64,000 bases of DNA from NCBI GenBank assembly GCA_037974665.1, contig CM075778.1:22386001-22450000 (forward strand), given 5' to 3'. Both the position numbers and the translations under genes were made by a program. This DNA is from Ehretia macrophylla. Taxonomy: Eukaryota > Streptophyta > Magnoliopsida > Boraginales > Ehretiaceae. Positions 20,992 through 33,443 of the stretch are shown one piece after another (within the stretch, counting starts at the first letter, position 1; each line of letters opens with the position of its first letter). The notes below the pieces were generated by a model. That model searched no databases, was not told the DNA's origin, and was given only the letters and a program-made list of their open reading frames with translations.

Positions 20992-21639
20992 TCTAGATGC
21001 CGGAGTTTAAATCATGTTCTCCCCAAAAACATGATACAATAGGGTTTTGTTCTTCTAAGTTCCCTCCAAAAACTAAGATGCAATGGTAAGACTTCCCTTC
21101 TTTGAAGTCAAATGGTTACTGAAGAATTCCATGAAACTTCAGCTAGTCCAGGTCAAAAGGCAACTGGTAAAGACATATCAAGTCCGTTGATGGGTGTGGC
21201 TTTCCCCAAAAGCCAAGGAAACATTTTTTATTTATTAATTTTATTTGTATTTTACTTAGTCAACCTACCTTTTAGTCAACCTACCTCAGAATTATGATCG
21301 TAAGGCCTTTTTGGGTTTGAGGAGCAGAAGGCGTAAGACTCCATTGTTACTCGTGACAGGTGGAATATGAGATAGTAAGACTATCGAAGATGGTAAGATT
21401 AGGTTAGATACAGAGAATAGTAGATAAGTTAGAATTTTCCTTGTATTTAGGGTTCTCCATATTTATCACCGAAAGTAATTTCGTCTTCATGTGATTATGT
21501 CTGGCTGAATCTTGACTGGATTCATCCCTGCTTCATCTCTGAGTCTGATCATGGTTATGTGTTGAAGACGTTGATAAACTTCTTCATGTATAGATCAGCT
21601 GGCTAATACTAAATACATACAAGTAAATTGACAAATATA
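20992..21639. other. Pararetrovirus 3' non-coding region and tail-to-tail junction
   Basis: This is AT-rich non-coding sequence after the last ORF. It holds the paired words TTAGTCAACCTACCT (21256-21270 and 21272-21286) and a TCTTACCATCTTCGATAGTC-type region as complement. Up to about 21465 it is the mirror image of 21640-22480. The stretch 21465-21640 belongs to the tail of the minus copy, as shown by its match to 35840-36020. Probably the viral intergenic region with promoter or terminator. Confidence 0.6.
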
Positions 21640-24600
21640 GAAAACCCTAAATACAGGTAAAATTCTAACTTATCTACTCTTCTCTGTATCTAACCTAATC
21701 TTACCATCTTCGATAGTCTTACCATCTCATATTCTACCTGCCATGGGTAACAATGGAGTCTTACGCCTTCTGCTCCTCAAACCCAAAAAGGCCTTACGAT
21801 CAGAATCTTGAGGTAGGTTGACTAAAAGGTAGGTTGACTAAGCAAAATACAAATAAAATAAATAAATAAAAATGTTTCCTTGGCTTTCGGGGAAAGCCAC
21901 ACCTATCAACGGACTTGAGTAACCATTTGACTTCAGAGAGGGGAAGTCTTACCATTGCATCTTAGTTTTTGGAGGGAACTTAGAAGAACAAAACCCTATT
22001 TTATCATGTTTTTGGGGAGAACATGATTTAAACTCCAGTGTCTAGATTACAGTGGTGTAAAAATGCCATGACAATCATCTTTATTGTCGTCAGCATAGTC
22101 TGTCGATACTGATGTTTGATTTGAGACAAGTTTTTTGAGCTACAGCATGATGGCCTGCATCTCATCGAAACTGGTAGCAGCTGCGAGCTGTGTCTGAAGA
22201 TGACTCTTGAAGGCGAAAAACTCTTTTTATTTTGGTTGAATCTTCTTCTTCTGTTTTTGGTTGGCTTCAAGCCAAGACTGGACTTTGGGAGTTGAACAGG
22301 AACTGTTGTTCATCTTATCCCACTATTCGACCATGTGGTTTCTTCCAAAAACTGGTATTACTTTCTAGTTTCCAAAAGATATTTGTTTGAATGCAAATTC
22401 TGATTTAAAAATCCATGTTACAAAGAAAATTCTATAGAACACAAAAATGAAGATAAGTAGGCAAGATAATCTGGTGCCTGCCAATTTTTTGTGAAATACT
22501 AGAATCCTTTGAAAACTGGTTATGGGAGAATATCTATAATGGGACCATATGATGCCCACCATTGGATAAACCAATTTAGGACCTCTACTAGAAAACTGGA
22601 TTTGAATAAAAAGAACCATGACAAGTTATGCTTATCATTTTGATGAAAGAAACATCTGTACCATGCCAAAATGTAATCATAATATGTATAGTCTTTGAAA
22701 ACAGCACCAACTAGAAGCTATTTGGTTCAGTGCGGGGGTTGTCCCCATTGGTCAAGAGTGATCACTATTTGGAGCTTGGCCTTAATATGGCTATACTCAC
22801 CTAGTTTGATATCACTGTTGTTAGGAGTGAACTCAATAGATTTTGTTGCTATAAGAATGGCCTCATAGTAACTCTGGATTTTAAATGTGTTTTCTGGGAT
22901 ATAGTTTGACTGGGGATGGAGAAATGCCTGAGCAAACTCATTGGCATAAATGTCTGGATTTTGTTTGAAATGTGCTGGTTCTGTTACAAGAATCTGGTCA
23001 AAGACGTTCTTGTGAAGGTATGGAGATGATTCATTGGGTGCTGGGGTAACTGGTTTTGGTTTAGTAACAAGGGGTTAAAACTTATTACTAACTGGAGTCT
23101 GAGATGCACTTGCATAACCTGCATGAACACCTGTTAGTTGTTTCTGCGGGGTCAATGTCCCTACAACTGTGAGGTTTCTACTTAGGGGTGACTAGGTAGA
23201 ATTTGGTGTATAGGCTATCTATTTATCTTCAACCTTTACTGGGGTTGATGACTGTGCTGGAGCTACTGATGCTGAAGCTTTCTGGGCATAAGAGCTGATG
23301 TCGAAGCTCTTTGCTTTGCCTTTGTCTTTCTTTGGTGCCTTTGCTTGCTAAGTCAGGAAGAAGAGATGATCGATCCTTCAAATGGTTAGAAACAATATAT
23401 AAAGAAAGAATACGGAATTGAAATGTTATCAATTCTGCTTCTGGATCTGAAACTGCATTTCAATCTAACTGATGCGGTGGACTTGAAATGAATCCAAATA
23501 AATTCTCTAAAGAATTTCTGGTGTCCGCCTCTGTTGCCTGTACAAGAAAACAAAATTGGTATTCCCGGAAGAATCCTATGTGATAGGCACGTGGCCTGTT
23601 AGAAATTCTCTGGTTAGAAAATAAGGGATATAATTATCCTCTCCCTTGATATACTCTATATCAAAATCAAAAATTGAAAGAATAGCTTGCCATCTGGCAA
23701 AAATCTGTTTGGATGCAATGTTTTTAACATCCTTGGTTAGTACATCTTTTGTTGATTTACAGTCAACTTTAACTGTAAATATCTGGTTCAACAAATCATC
23801 TTGAAATTTTGAAATACATTTGACAATGGACAATTTTTATTTATTTATTGTTGAATAGTTATGTTGGGCTTTATCCCATGTTCCTAAATGGAATTGAACA
23901 ATGTGTTCTTTCCCTTCAATGACTTGTTTTATAATACCTCCAAATCCTAATTCAGAAGCATCCGTCTGAACTATCTTTGAGGCTTCTGGTTGACATAAAG
24001 TCAAAATTGGTAAAACCTTAACTTGTCTCTTAATCTCTTGAACAGTCTTTGTGTGTATGTCAGACCAAACTGGATGGTTCTTTTTGAGATGTTCAAATAA
24101 GGGTTTACAAATGTGGCAAATGCCAGGGAAGAATTCTGCAACATAGTTTAGAGATCCTAAAACTCTCTGCAATTGTGTTTTTTCTCGCAGAATGTCTATA
24201 AATTTTTATGCAAAATCAAGTGTTCTTTGGATACGAGTGATTTTCCCAAAAGAAATCATATGTCCAAGAAATCTGATTTTAGTCTGAAAAAGCATAATCT
24301 TGGGTGCATAAATCACAATACCATGTTCTTTAATGGCTTTAAGAAAAATATGCAAATGTTTCCAATGTTGATGAATGTCATTACAGAAGACTAAAACATC
24401 ATCAATATAAACAATTGTAAAATCTGTGAACTGATTAAAGATCTGGTTCATGATGTTCTGGAATTCTGAAGGTGCATTCTTAAGTCTAAAAGGCATAACA
24501 TTCCACTCATATTGTCAAAATCGAATGGTGAATGTTGTTTTGTACCTTTCTAGTTCTAAGACTTGGATTTGCCAAAATCCCGATTTCATGTCAAATTTAC

Positions 24601-27600
24601 TGAAGACATGGGCATATAATCTCTTAAGGAGATCAGTCTTGTTGGGGATTGGATATTTGATTCACTGTAAAACCCTGTTTAAAGGTTTATAGTTGATAAC
24701 TAAATGAGGGACTCCTCGTTCATGTTCTGCAAGTTTATTGACATAAAAGGCTGCACACGACCATGTGCTTTTACTGGGTCGGATAAGCTTTTTATCTAAT
24801 AAACTCTGGATCTCTTTTTTACAAAGAGTAAGATATTCCTGATTCATTTGTATGGGCCGGGCCTTTGTAGGAATATTTTTTTCTAAAAAATCTTTCTCAT
24901 ATGGGAGAAAGACTGAATATTTTTTCCTAGCCCAAAAGGCTGTAGGAAGCTTTGAACATACTTCTTTTTCAAGTCTGGTCTGGAAGCCTTTAATGGGCTT
25001 TTGCTGTTTAGCAATCTGCTCATTAATTCTGAGACTTTGGATATCTTGTTTAAGAAAACTGATTTGGTTTTCTTTTTTCTAGATTGAGTTAATATCTCTT
25101 CGCTGTGAAGGATAATAAAACTCGAATAGGATTGGTTTACCCAAAACACTGGTAGAAATTCCTTGTTCTGTAACAGTCATGCGAAATAACTGTTGAAGGA
25201 ATGGATTCCCGAGAATGACTTAGGAATTCAACTTTTTGATCAGCATAAAGCTGGTCGGAAAACAAACACCTTGATTATACACATGTGCATTAGGTAATTT
25301 GTACCGAATCTGGACTCTGGTAGAGTCAGCTATGGAAAGCTTTTCTCTGGTTTTTTCAAAGAATCTGGAAGGAATTAAACCTTCTTGGATACAGTTCATA
25401 TCTGCACCTTATTCTAATAGAGCAATGGTTTCAAATGTGAAATCATTAACTCTGATGGTTAACTGAACATACCATTTCTGGTACGTGATTCTGTTGAGAA
25501 GATTAAGGTAATCTTATGTAGGGACATAGTACTTGCTTCTTCTATCTTTTTGCCAATGGCAATCTGGGTCTGTTTATCAAGTTGTTCATCCTGGGGAGGA
25601 TGCTCTTGAAGATCAGGATGACTTTCTACTTGAAGAAGTGGAACATCTTGCTGGAGGTGTTCCTGGTCGATTATGAGATTATCAATCTCTTGACCATTCT
25701 CTTGTCTGAGTTGTTGAATCTCAACTTTCAACTGATTGATCTCTCTTTGGAGATCAGAGATTCCAACTGGCTGGGATTTCCTTTTTTGGAATTGAGAGAG
25801 AACGTCAGAATAATTTGTATTCTTAGTCTCATTCTAATGTGTTATGGATAGAGGTTTCTTTCCCTCTTTTTGATCCATAAGTTCTTTGAGTCTGAGAAGA
25901 TAAGCTTGCTTTTCTTCTGGGTCATTAATCTTATAGATCATATCGATCATAAGACTATGAGAATCTGTGAGGACGTTGAGTCATTTCTGGCAGAAATACG
26001 CCCCTTTACTAGGACATACATATTCTGGGTCAGAATTGGATGAACTACTGGAATAGTAGTCTGTTCCTATTTGATTGATGTTATCTTCATCAGAGTATTC
26101 TGAAGAAGAACTGGATGATGATTGAAGATTATCTATGGACTGGATAATTTTGCTCTTTGTAGCTTCATCTAATTCTAATGATTGAATTATTGATCTAACT
26201 TTGCAATCTTTTGTAAAGTGTCCTGGTTTACCACATTTATAACAACCTGTGGATTTCTGCTGTATGTTACTATTTTTACCATGTTTTGGTTTCCAATTTC
26301 GTTATGAAAACTTTTGGTAATGTTTCTTTTTATTGTATGGTTTACTGCCATACTATTTCTTATAATTTTGTCCAAGAGTTTTGTAATGACTCATGTATTT
26401 TCTGAAGGAAAGTCTGGATTTGTGTGTTTTCTGAGTATAGGGTGGTCAAATATTTTTCATACGATACTGTTCACACCCATTTCCTAATTCTTTTCTAGAA
26501 GACTATTTTTTCAATTGTGCTTTGAAACGAAGATCAGTGCAAATCTTCAAAGCAGTCTTGTTAATATGGGAGATAATATCCTCGTATGTCATTAGATCGT
26601 AATCTAATCCTAGGAATTCAAGTGAAAGGGCATCCTTCACTTGCTGTGCAAACAACTTTGAAAGTCCAGATAAAAATCTTTCTTTCCAATAACTAGCGTT
26701 GTTGTCAGATCTTTGGTATAATTTACTGAGAAAGACATCCTTATACCATCAGAAGTCTTGGAGAGTATGACATCTAAGGTTCTAAAGGATTTCAGATTTG
26801 CGTTCTTGATAAACTGTGGGATCACCTATGAAATGGTAGGTGATGTCGTAGACTAAGACTGATAGAGCACATGACTCTGTCTGACCATGATCATTAAGAA
26901 TGGGTTCACTATTCTCATTGGTTTTTACCATGTTAAGGATGATGTCCTTGGTGGCCTCATTGAGGTTATCATCCCACCATCCTTTGAGTTGGCAATTGAA
27001 GCCAAGAATAATATTTCTGGTGGCTGCTCATTCTAAAATAGTTTGTTTATAAATGTTACCAATAATGATCATCTGTTTGGTAACATTGAGGATTTGGTAT
27101 TCTGTCATACCATCAATGTTCCATTCATAAACTTGAGTGCCTGAATAGGCTTTCTGAGATTGGAATTCTTCAATTTGAAGATATGGGGGTGAAGGTCTGA
27201 GATAGAAATTCTTTGTATCAGGAAAAGAAATTCTATTGATATTGATAACCTTATCCCCTACGGAATTCTGAGAAGATGAGGACTCGCAATCAGAATTATT
27301 GTCTGACTGTTTTAAAACCTGAAGAGCTGGTTGGCTTGATGAAGGTTCTGATTTCTTTGCTCTGGAAATCAGTTCTTGAAGAGGCTTATTATTCTTCTGT
27401 TCTGTGGATTCCAAATGTGGAATAAAACAGGATATTTTGAAAGGTAAAACCTTGATTAAAGATTCCGGTTTAACCTTTGAACTGGTTAATTTAAGAGAAT
27501 CAAATGATTTTGTCAAAGGAACAAGGGTCTGTTTCACTATTGACTTCTGGATTGATTCTTCTGTATTAACTGGGGTTGTGGAGACCGAAGTCTATTTTTC

Positions 27601-28270
27601 AAGAATATCTTCGATATTCTGAACTTGTTTCTGTAATGTAACTACTAAAAGATTGGTCCAATTACTTTGTTAAGCCAAGTCTTTTAGTTCGGGTTGATCT
27701 GAAATGATCACTGGTTTTAAGTCTATGGTTCCCTCTTTAGTAGGAAGCTGTGTTGCTTGAAACGGAGGGTGCTCCAATTCAATGACTTGTGTGGAATTGG
27801 ATAAATTCCATTTTCTTGTTCTTGCAGTAAGAACATTGATACTTAATGGTTTATTTTTGTGTGTAAACCAAATGAAAAATGGTACATTGAGTCTGACAAT
27901 CTGCATGTATTGGATCCATTGGTCCTTAAATTGCCATAACTGTTCATTGGTATGAGATTTCATATACCAGTCTCTGATATTCTGGTTTTTCTTTGAAGTA
28001 AATTCTTCTTTCAAAGCTTGAACATCTCTTTCAAAAACTTCTGATAGTATATTGATGCCAAAGTCAGAGGCTGAAGGGTTGAAGTCAACAGACGATATAT
28101 CTGTTGGTTCAAATTCTGGATAGACTGAACGAACAGTCTGGTCTTCAATCCTGATTCCAATTGGAACAGAATGAGTCTGGGTTCTGCTTGTTGAAGGTAA
28201 GTCAACAAAGCCTGGAGTAGGGTCAGAAATACTGATCCTAGAGATGCTAGAAATTGAACGGGATAGAACT
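21640..28270 (-). mobile_element. Minus-strand pararetrovirus copy, coat protein to last ORF
   Basis: Reading down from 28270 the order is coat-protein N-terminal part (28316-27670), central coat-protein blocks (27537-26640), zinc-knuckle region (26375-26187), glutamine-rich region (25851-25459), protease (about 25450-24880), reverse transcriptase (24847-24206), RNase H (24172-23576), spacer, last ORF (about 23335-22040) and tail. It is the most complete polyprotein region of the cluster but lacks leader and movement protein. Broken at many points. Sequence is close to the plus copies. Confidence 0.75.
23576..24847 (-). pseudogene. Pararetrovirus reverse transcriptase and RNase H remnant
   Basis: Motifs in order are: MNQEYLTLCKKEIQSLLDKKLIRPSKS (RT start), a V-N-Y-K-P-L-N block, MPFRLKNAPSEFQN, the catalytic-loop segment FTIVYIDDVLVF, LGHMISFGKI, RFLGSLNYVAEFFPGI, IVQTDASELGFGG (RNase H) and YIKGEDN. 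These are canonical caulimovirid RT-RNase H features. The enzyme would have copied viral RNA into DNA. Broken. Confidence 0.8.
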
Positions 28271-28480
28271 GATTCCCTATTTCATCTGTCTCTTTGTACA
28301 TAGTACTATTGTACAACCTCGGTATAACACAGTACTTCCGTTTACATCAATAATAAGTAAGAGATTTCTATATCCTTTTATCTATCTTTTGTTTGTTTCT
28401 TTGCATATACTTTATGTATTTCCATATTTATTCCGCTTTCTGTTATGACTTTCTTTCTCTGTATTTCCCTGGGTTGTTTT
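28271..28480 (+). other. Pararetrovirus leader and head-to-head junction
   Basis: The minus copy ends in coat-protein sequence near 28270. From about 28283 the plus strand reads as viral leader: TCTCTTTGTACATAGTACTA, AACACAGTACTTCCG, then pyrimidine-rich sequence up to the primer site. The two copies therefore meet head to head. Confidence 0.6.
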
Positions 28481-28493
28481 TGGTATCAGAGCC
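28481..28493 (+). other. Pararetrovirus primer-binding site (tRNA-Met)
   Basis: TGGTATCAGAGCC is complementary to the 3' end of initiator tRNA-Met, which caulimovirids use as minus-strand primer. It lies about 180 bases before the movement-protein ATG, in the expected leader position. Confidence 0.8.
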
Positions 28494-29720
28494 AGAGCAA
28501 CTATTAGGTTAGTCTTAGCAATGTACCTTTATCTACAACGTACTTTTATCTGCCAAGTGGTGAGGGTTAGGGAACAAGTAAGACCTGAGGAAGGGCAGTA
28601 GACTCCAGGTTTCCCGAGAAACACCATAGATTCGAAGATCGTAAGTTTAAGATTAATCAAAGTAGTTGTAATGGCTTCTTGTAGTAGTTCCATCTCAGCT
28701 AGTACAGATAAAAATACCATAGCTAAAACAGAACAAACATGGATAGTACAGGAGTTATCCAATTGGAAACCTCCTAAGATAAATATAAATGAGATTTACC
28801 CGAAAGGTCTCATCGACCTAAAATCTCTACTTACTATTAGATGTAAGGAAGAAATTGTGCCATTAACCAGTGACCAACTGAGTATTAGATTATTTTCATA
28901 GAAGTCACTAGACAGAGCCAAAAGAAATGGCTATAGATTTCTCCATATTGGTCATGTGCAAGTAGCACTAAGACCTCTTATCAGAGAAGGACTAGATACT
29001 AGTATATATCTAGCTCTTTGAGATTGTAGATTACTCAGATATAATGACTCATTACTAGGATTAGTAGAAACTAGTCTATGTAATGGTCCAGTTTTCTTTG
29101 ATTGTTTTCCAGATTATACTATTTCTCTTACATGTCCTCATATCATGAAAGCGCTTACATTAGACATTAAGACACATAACTATTATGTTGATTGTGGTAC
29201 ACATGCATATGAAGTTATTTATCGTCTTAATTATAAATTAATGATTACGGGACTAAATCCTAGATCTGTAACTAGACCTAGAAGGAAAGGAGAAAAAAGA
29301 GAGGAAAAAAAAGAAGGAGAAAAAGGGAGGAAGAAAAAAGAATTATATCTCTTTGTACATAATACTATTGTACAACCTCAGTGTAACACAATACTTCCAT
29401 TTACATCAATAATGAGTAAGAGATTTCTATCTCCTTTTATCTATCTTTTGTTTATTGTCTTAATTATATATTAACGACTACAAGACTAAATCCCAGATCT
29501 GTAACCAGACCTAGAAAGAAAGGGGAAACTATTTCATGGAATATGGATAGAAACAGATCAATAGTTAACATACCCAAAACCATCAAGTGGAACGAAGTTT
29601 CACTTCTAGAACGGTGGAACATTGAGAATACCACCAAACCAGTTGTTCAGGACCAGATTGTCTAGAACTCCAGAATTGAACAGATCGTCCAATATGAGGA
29701 TGGTACTGTTTCAGTAAAAA
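28494..29720 (+). pseudogene. Pararetrovirus movement-protein (30K superfamily) remnant
   Basis: The frame opens at 28671 with MASCSSSISASTDKNTIA and holds YPKGLIDLKSLLTI, then GYRFLHIGHVQVALRPL, REGLDTSIYLALRD, a LLGLVETSLCNGPVFF segment and HIMKALTLDIKTHNY. These are the caulimovirid 30K movement-protein blocks. The protein would have enlarged plasmodesmata for virus spread. A leader-like piece (about 29290-29456) is embedded in it, flanked by direct repeats of about 70 bases (29222-29290 and 29457-29525). Broken. Confidence 0.75.
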
Positions 29721-31620
29721 TAGACAAAGGAAATAGGGAATCAGTTCTAGTCAGTTCTATCCCGTTCAATTTCCAGCATCTCTAGGATCAGTATTTCTGA
29801 CCTTTCTCCAGGCTTTGTTGACTTACCTTCAACAAGCAGAACCCAGACTCATTATGTTCTAATTGGAATCAGGATTGAAGACCAGACTGCTCATCTAGTC
29901 TATCAAGAATTTGAACCAACAGATACATCGTCTGTTGACTTCAACCCTTCAACCTCTGACTTTGGCATCAATATGCTATCAGAAGTTTTTGAAAGAGATG
30001 TTCAAGCCTTGAAAGAAGAATTTCTTTCAAAGAAAAACCAGAATATCCGAGACTGGTATATGAAATCTCATACCAGTGAACAATTATGGCAATTTAAGGA
30101 CCAATGGATCCAATACATGCAGTTTGTCAGACTCAATGTACCATTTTTCATTTGGTTTACATACAAAAATAAACCATTAAGTATCAATGTTCTTACTGCA
30201 AGAACAAGAAAATGGAGTTTACCCAATTCCGCACAAGTTATTGAATTGGAGCACCCTCCGTTTCAAGCAACACAGCTTCCTACCAAAGAAGGGACCATAG
30301 ACTTAAAACCAGTGATCATTTCAGATCAACCAAAACTAAAGATTTGGTTCAACAAAGTAATTGGACCAATATTTCAGTAGTTACATTACAGAAACAAGTT
30401 CAGAATATCGAAGATATTCTTGATAAATAGACTTTGGTCTCCATAACCCTAGTTAATACAGAAGAATCAATCTAGAAGTCAATAGTGAAACAGACCCCTG
30501 TTCCTTTGACAAAATCATTTGATTCTCTTAAATTAACCAGTTCAAAGGTTAAACCAGAATCTCCAATCAAGGTTTTACCTTTCAAAATATCCAGTTTTAT
30601 TCCACATTTGGAATCCACATAACAAAAGAATAATAAGCTTCTTCAAGAACTGATATCCAGAGCAAAGAAATCAGAACCTTCATCGAGCCAACCAGCTCTT
30701 CAGGTTTTAAAACAGTTAGACAGTAATTCTGATTACGAGTCCTCATCTTCTCAGAATTCCGTAGGGGATAAGGTTATCAACATCAATAGAATTTCTTTTC
30801 CTAATACAAAGAATTTCTATCCCAGACATTCACCCCCAGATCTTCAAATTGAAGAATTCCATTCTCAGATTGCCTATTCAGGTACTCAAGTTTATGAATG
30901 GAACATTGATGGTATGACAGAATACCAAATCCTCAATGTTACCAAATAGATGATCATTATCGGTAACATTTATAAACAAGTTATTTTAGAACGAGCAGCC
31001 ACCAGAAATATCATTATTGGCTTCAATGGCCAACTCAAAGGATGGTGGGATGATCACCTTAATGAGGCCACTAAGGACAGCATCCTTAACATGGTAAAAA
31101 CCAATGAGAATAGTGAACCCATTCTTAATGATCATGGTCAGACAGAGTCATGTGCTCTATCAGCCTTAGTCTATGACATCACCTACCATTTCATAGGTGA
31201 TTCCACAGTTTATCAGGAACGCACATCTGAAATTCTTCAGAACCTCAGATATCGTACTCTCCAAGACTTCTAATGGTATAAGGATGTCTTTCTCAGTAAA
31301 TTATACCAAAGATCTGACAACAACGCCAGTTATTGGAAATAAAGATTTTTATCTAGACTTCCAAAGTTGTTTGCTTAGCAAGTGAAGGATGCCCTTTCAC
31401 TTGAATTCCCAGGATTAGATTACGATCTAATGACATATGGGGATATTATTTCCCATATCAAAAAAACTGCTTTGAAGATTTGCACTGATCTTCGTTTCAA
31501 AGTACAATTGAAAAAACAGTCTTTTAGAAAAGAATTAGGAAATTGGTGTGAATAGTATGGTATGGAAAGTATTCTACCACCCTATACTCAGAAAACACAC
31601 AAATCTAGACTTTCCTCCAG
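29721..31620 (+). pseudogene. Pararetrovirus coat-protein region remnant
   Basis: Blocks match the other copies: FERDVQALKEEFLSKKNQN, VRLNVPFFIWFTYKNKP, TRKWSLPNSAQVIELEHPPF (29973-30380), then the central blocks LKGWWDDHLNEATKDSI and ALVYDITYHFIGDS (30950-31273) and the RT-proximal basic part. Less of the 3' coat region is present than in the minus copy. Broken. Confidence 0.7.
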
Positions 31621-33443
31621 AAAATAGAAGAAGGTCTAATTCTTTCCAGATTCTTTGAAAAAACCAGAGAAAAGCTTTCCACATCTGACTCTACCAGACT
31701 CCAGATTTGGTACAAGTTACCTAATGCACATGTGTGCAATCAAGGTGTTTGTTTTCCGACTAGTTTTTGTGCTGATCAAACAGTTGAATTCCCAAGTCAT
31801 TATCGGGAATCTATTCCTTCAATAGTTATTTCCCATGACTATTACAGAATAAGGAATCTCTACCAGTGTTTTGGGTAAACCAATCCTATTCCAGATTTAT
31901 TATCCTTCACAGCGAATAGATATTAACTCAATCCAGAGAAAAGAAAACCAAATCAGTTTTCTTAAACAAGATATCCAAAGTCTCAGAATTAATGAGCAGA
32001 TTGCTAAACAGCAAAAGCCCATTAAAGACTTCTAGACCAGACTTGAAAAAGAAGTATGTTCAGAGCTTCCTACAGCCTTTTAGGCTAGGAAAAAACATTC
32101 AGTCTCTATCCCATATGAGAAAGATTTTTTAGAATAGAATATTCCTACAAAGGCCCGACCCATACAAATGAATCAGGAATATCTTACTCTTTGTAAAAAA
32201 GACATCCAAAGTTTATTAGATAAAAAGCTTATCCGACCCCGTAAAAGTCCATGGTCGTGTGCAGTCTTTTATGTCAATAAACATGCAGAACAAGAATGAG
32301 GAGTCCTCGTTTAGTTATCAACTATAAACCTTTAAACATGGTTTTTACAGTGGATCAGATATCCAATCCCCAACAAGAATGATCTCCTTAAGAGATTACA
32401 TCAGGCCCATGTCTTCAGTAAATTTGATAGGAAATCGGGATTTTGGCAAATCCAAGTCTTAGAACCAGAAAGGTACAAAACAACATTTACCGTTCCATTT
32501 GGACAATATGAGTGGAATGTTATGCCTTTTGGGCTTAAGAATGCACCTTCAGAATTCCAGAACATCATGAACTAGATCTTTAATCAATTCACATATTTTA
32601 CAATTGTTTACATTGATGATGTTTTAGTCTTCAGTAATGACATTCATCAACATTGGAAACATTTGCATATTTTTCTTAAAGCCATTAAAGAACATGGTCT
32701 TGTGGTTTCTGCACCAAAGATTATGCTTTTTTCAGACTAAAATAAGATTTCTTGGACATATGATTTCTTTTGGGAAAATCACTTCTATCCAAAGAACACT
32801 TGATTTTGCAGAAAAATTTCCAAACATTGTGCGAGAAAAAACACAGTTGCAGAGATTTTTAGGATCTCTAAACTATGTTGCAGAATTCTTCCCTGGCATT
32901 CGCCACATTTGTAAACCCTTATTTGAACATGTCAAAAAGAACCCTCCAACTTGGTCTGACTTCCACACCAAGACTGTTCAAGAGATTAAGAGACAAGTTA
33001 AAGTTTTACCAGTTTTGACATTATGTCAATCAGAAGCCCTAAAGATAGTTCAGACGGATGCTTCTGAATTAGGATTTGGAGGTATTTTAAAACAAATCAT
33101 TGAAGGGAAAGAACACATTGTTTGATTCCATTCAAGAACATGGGATAAAGCCCAACATAACTATTCAACAATAAAAAAAGAAATTTTGTCCATTGTCAAA
33201 TGTATTTCAAAATTTCAAGATGATTTGTTGAACCAAAAATTTACAGTTAAAGTTGACTGTAAATCAATAAAAGATGTACTAACCAAGGATGTTAAAAACA
33301 TTGCATCCAAACAGATTTTTGCCAGATGGCAAGCTAGTCTTTCAATTTTTGATTTTGATATAAAGTATATCAAGGGAGAGGATAATTCCATCCCTGATTT
33401 TTTAACCAGAGAATTTCTAACAGGTCACATGCCTATCACATAG
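31621..33443 (+). pseudogene. Pararetrovirus protease, reverse transcriptase and RNase H remnant
   Basis: The end of the protease and the N-Q-I-S-F-L linker (to about 32150) precede reverse transcriptase (KDIQSLLDKKLIRP-like start near 32190, V-P-F-G-Q-Y-E-W-N-V-M-P-F near 32500, YIDDVLVFSND near 32610, LGHMISFGKITSIQ). RNase H (IVQTDASELGFGG near 33050; YIKGEDNSIPDFLTREF at the end) follows. Domain order is complete for this section. Several breaks. Confidence 0.75.

Noticed and set aside
20768-21010. Arginine-rich frame kept in several pararetrovirus copies (also 22028-22270 and 36519-36740 on the minus strand)
   Set aside because: It is the off-frame shadow of the coiled-coil, acidic end of the last ORF, which is the better coding candidate.
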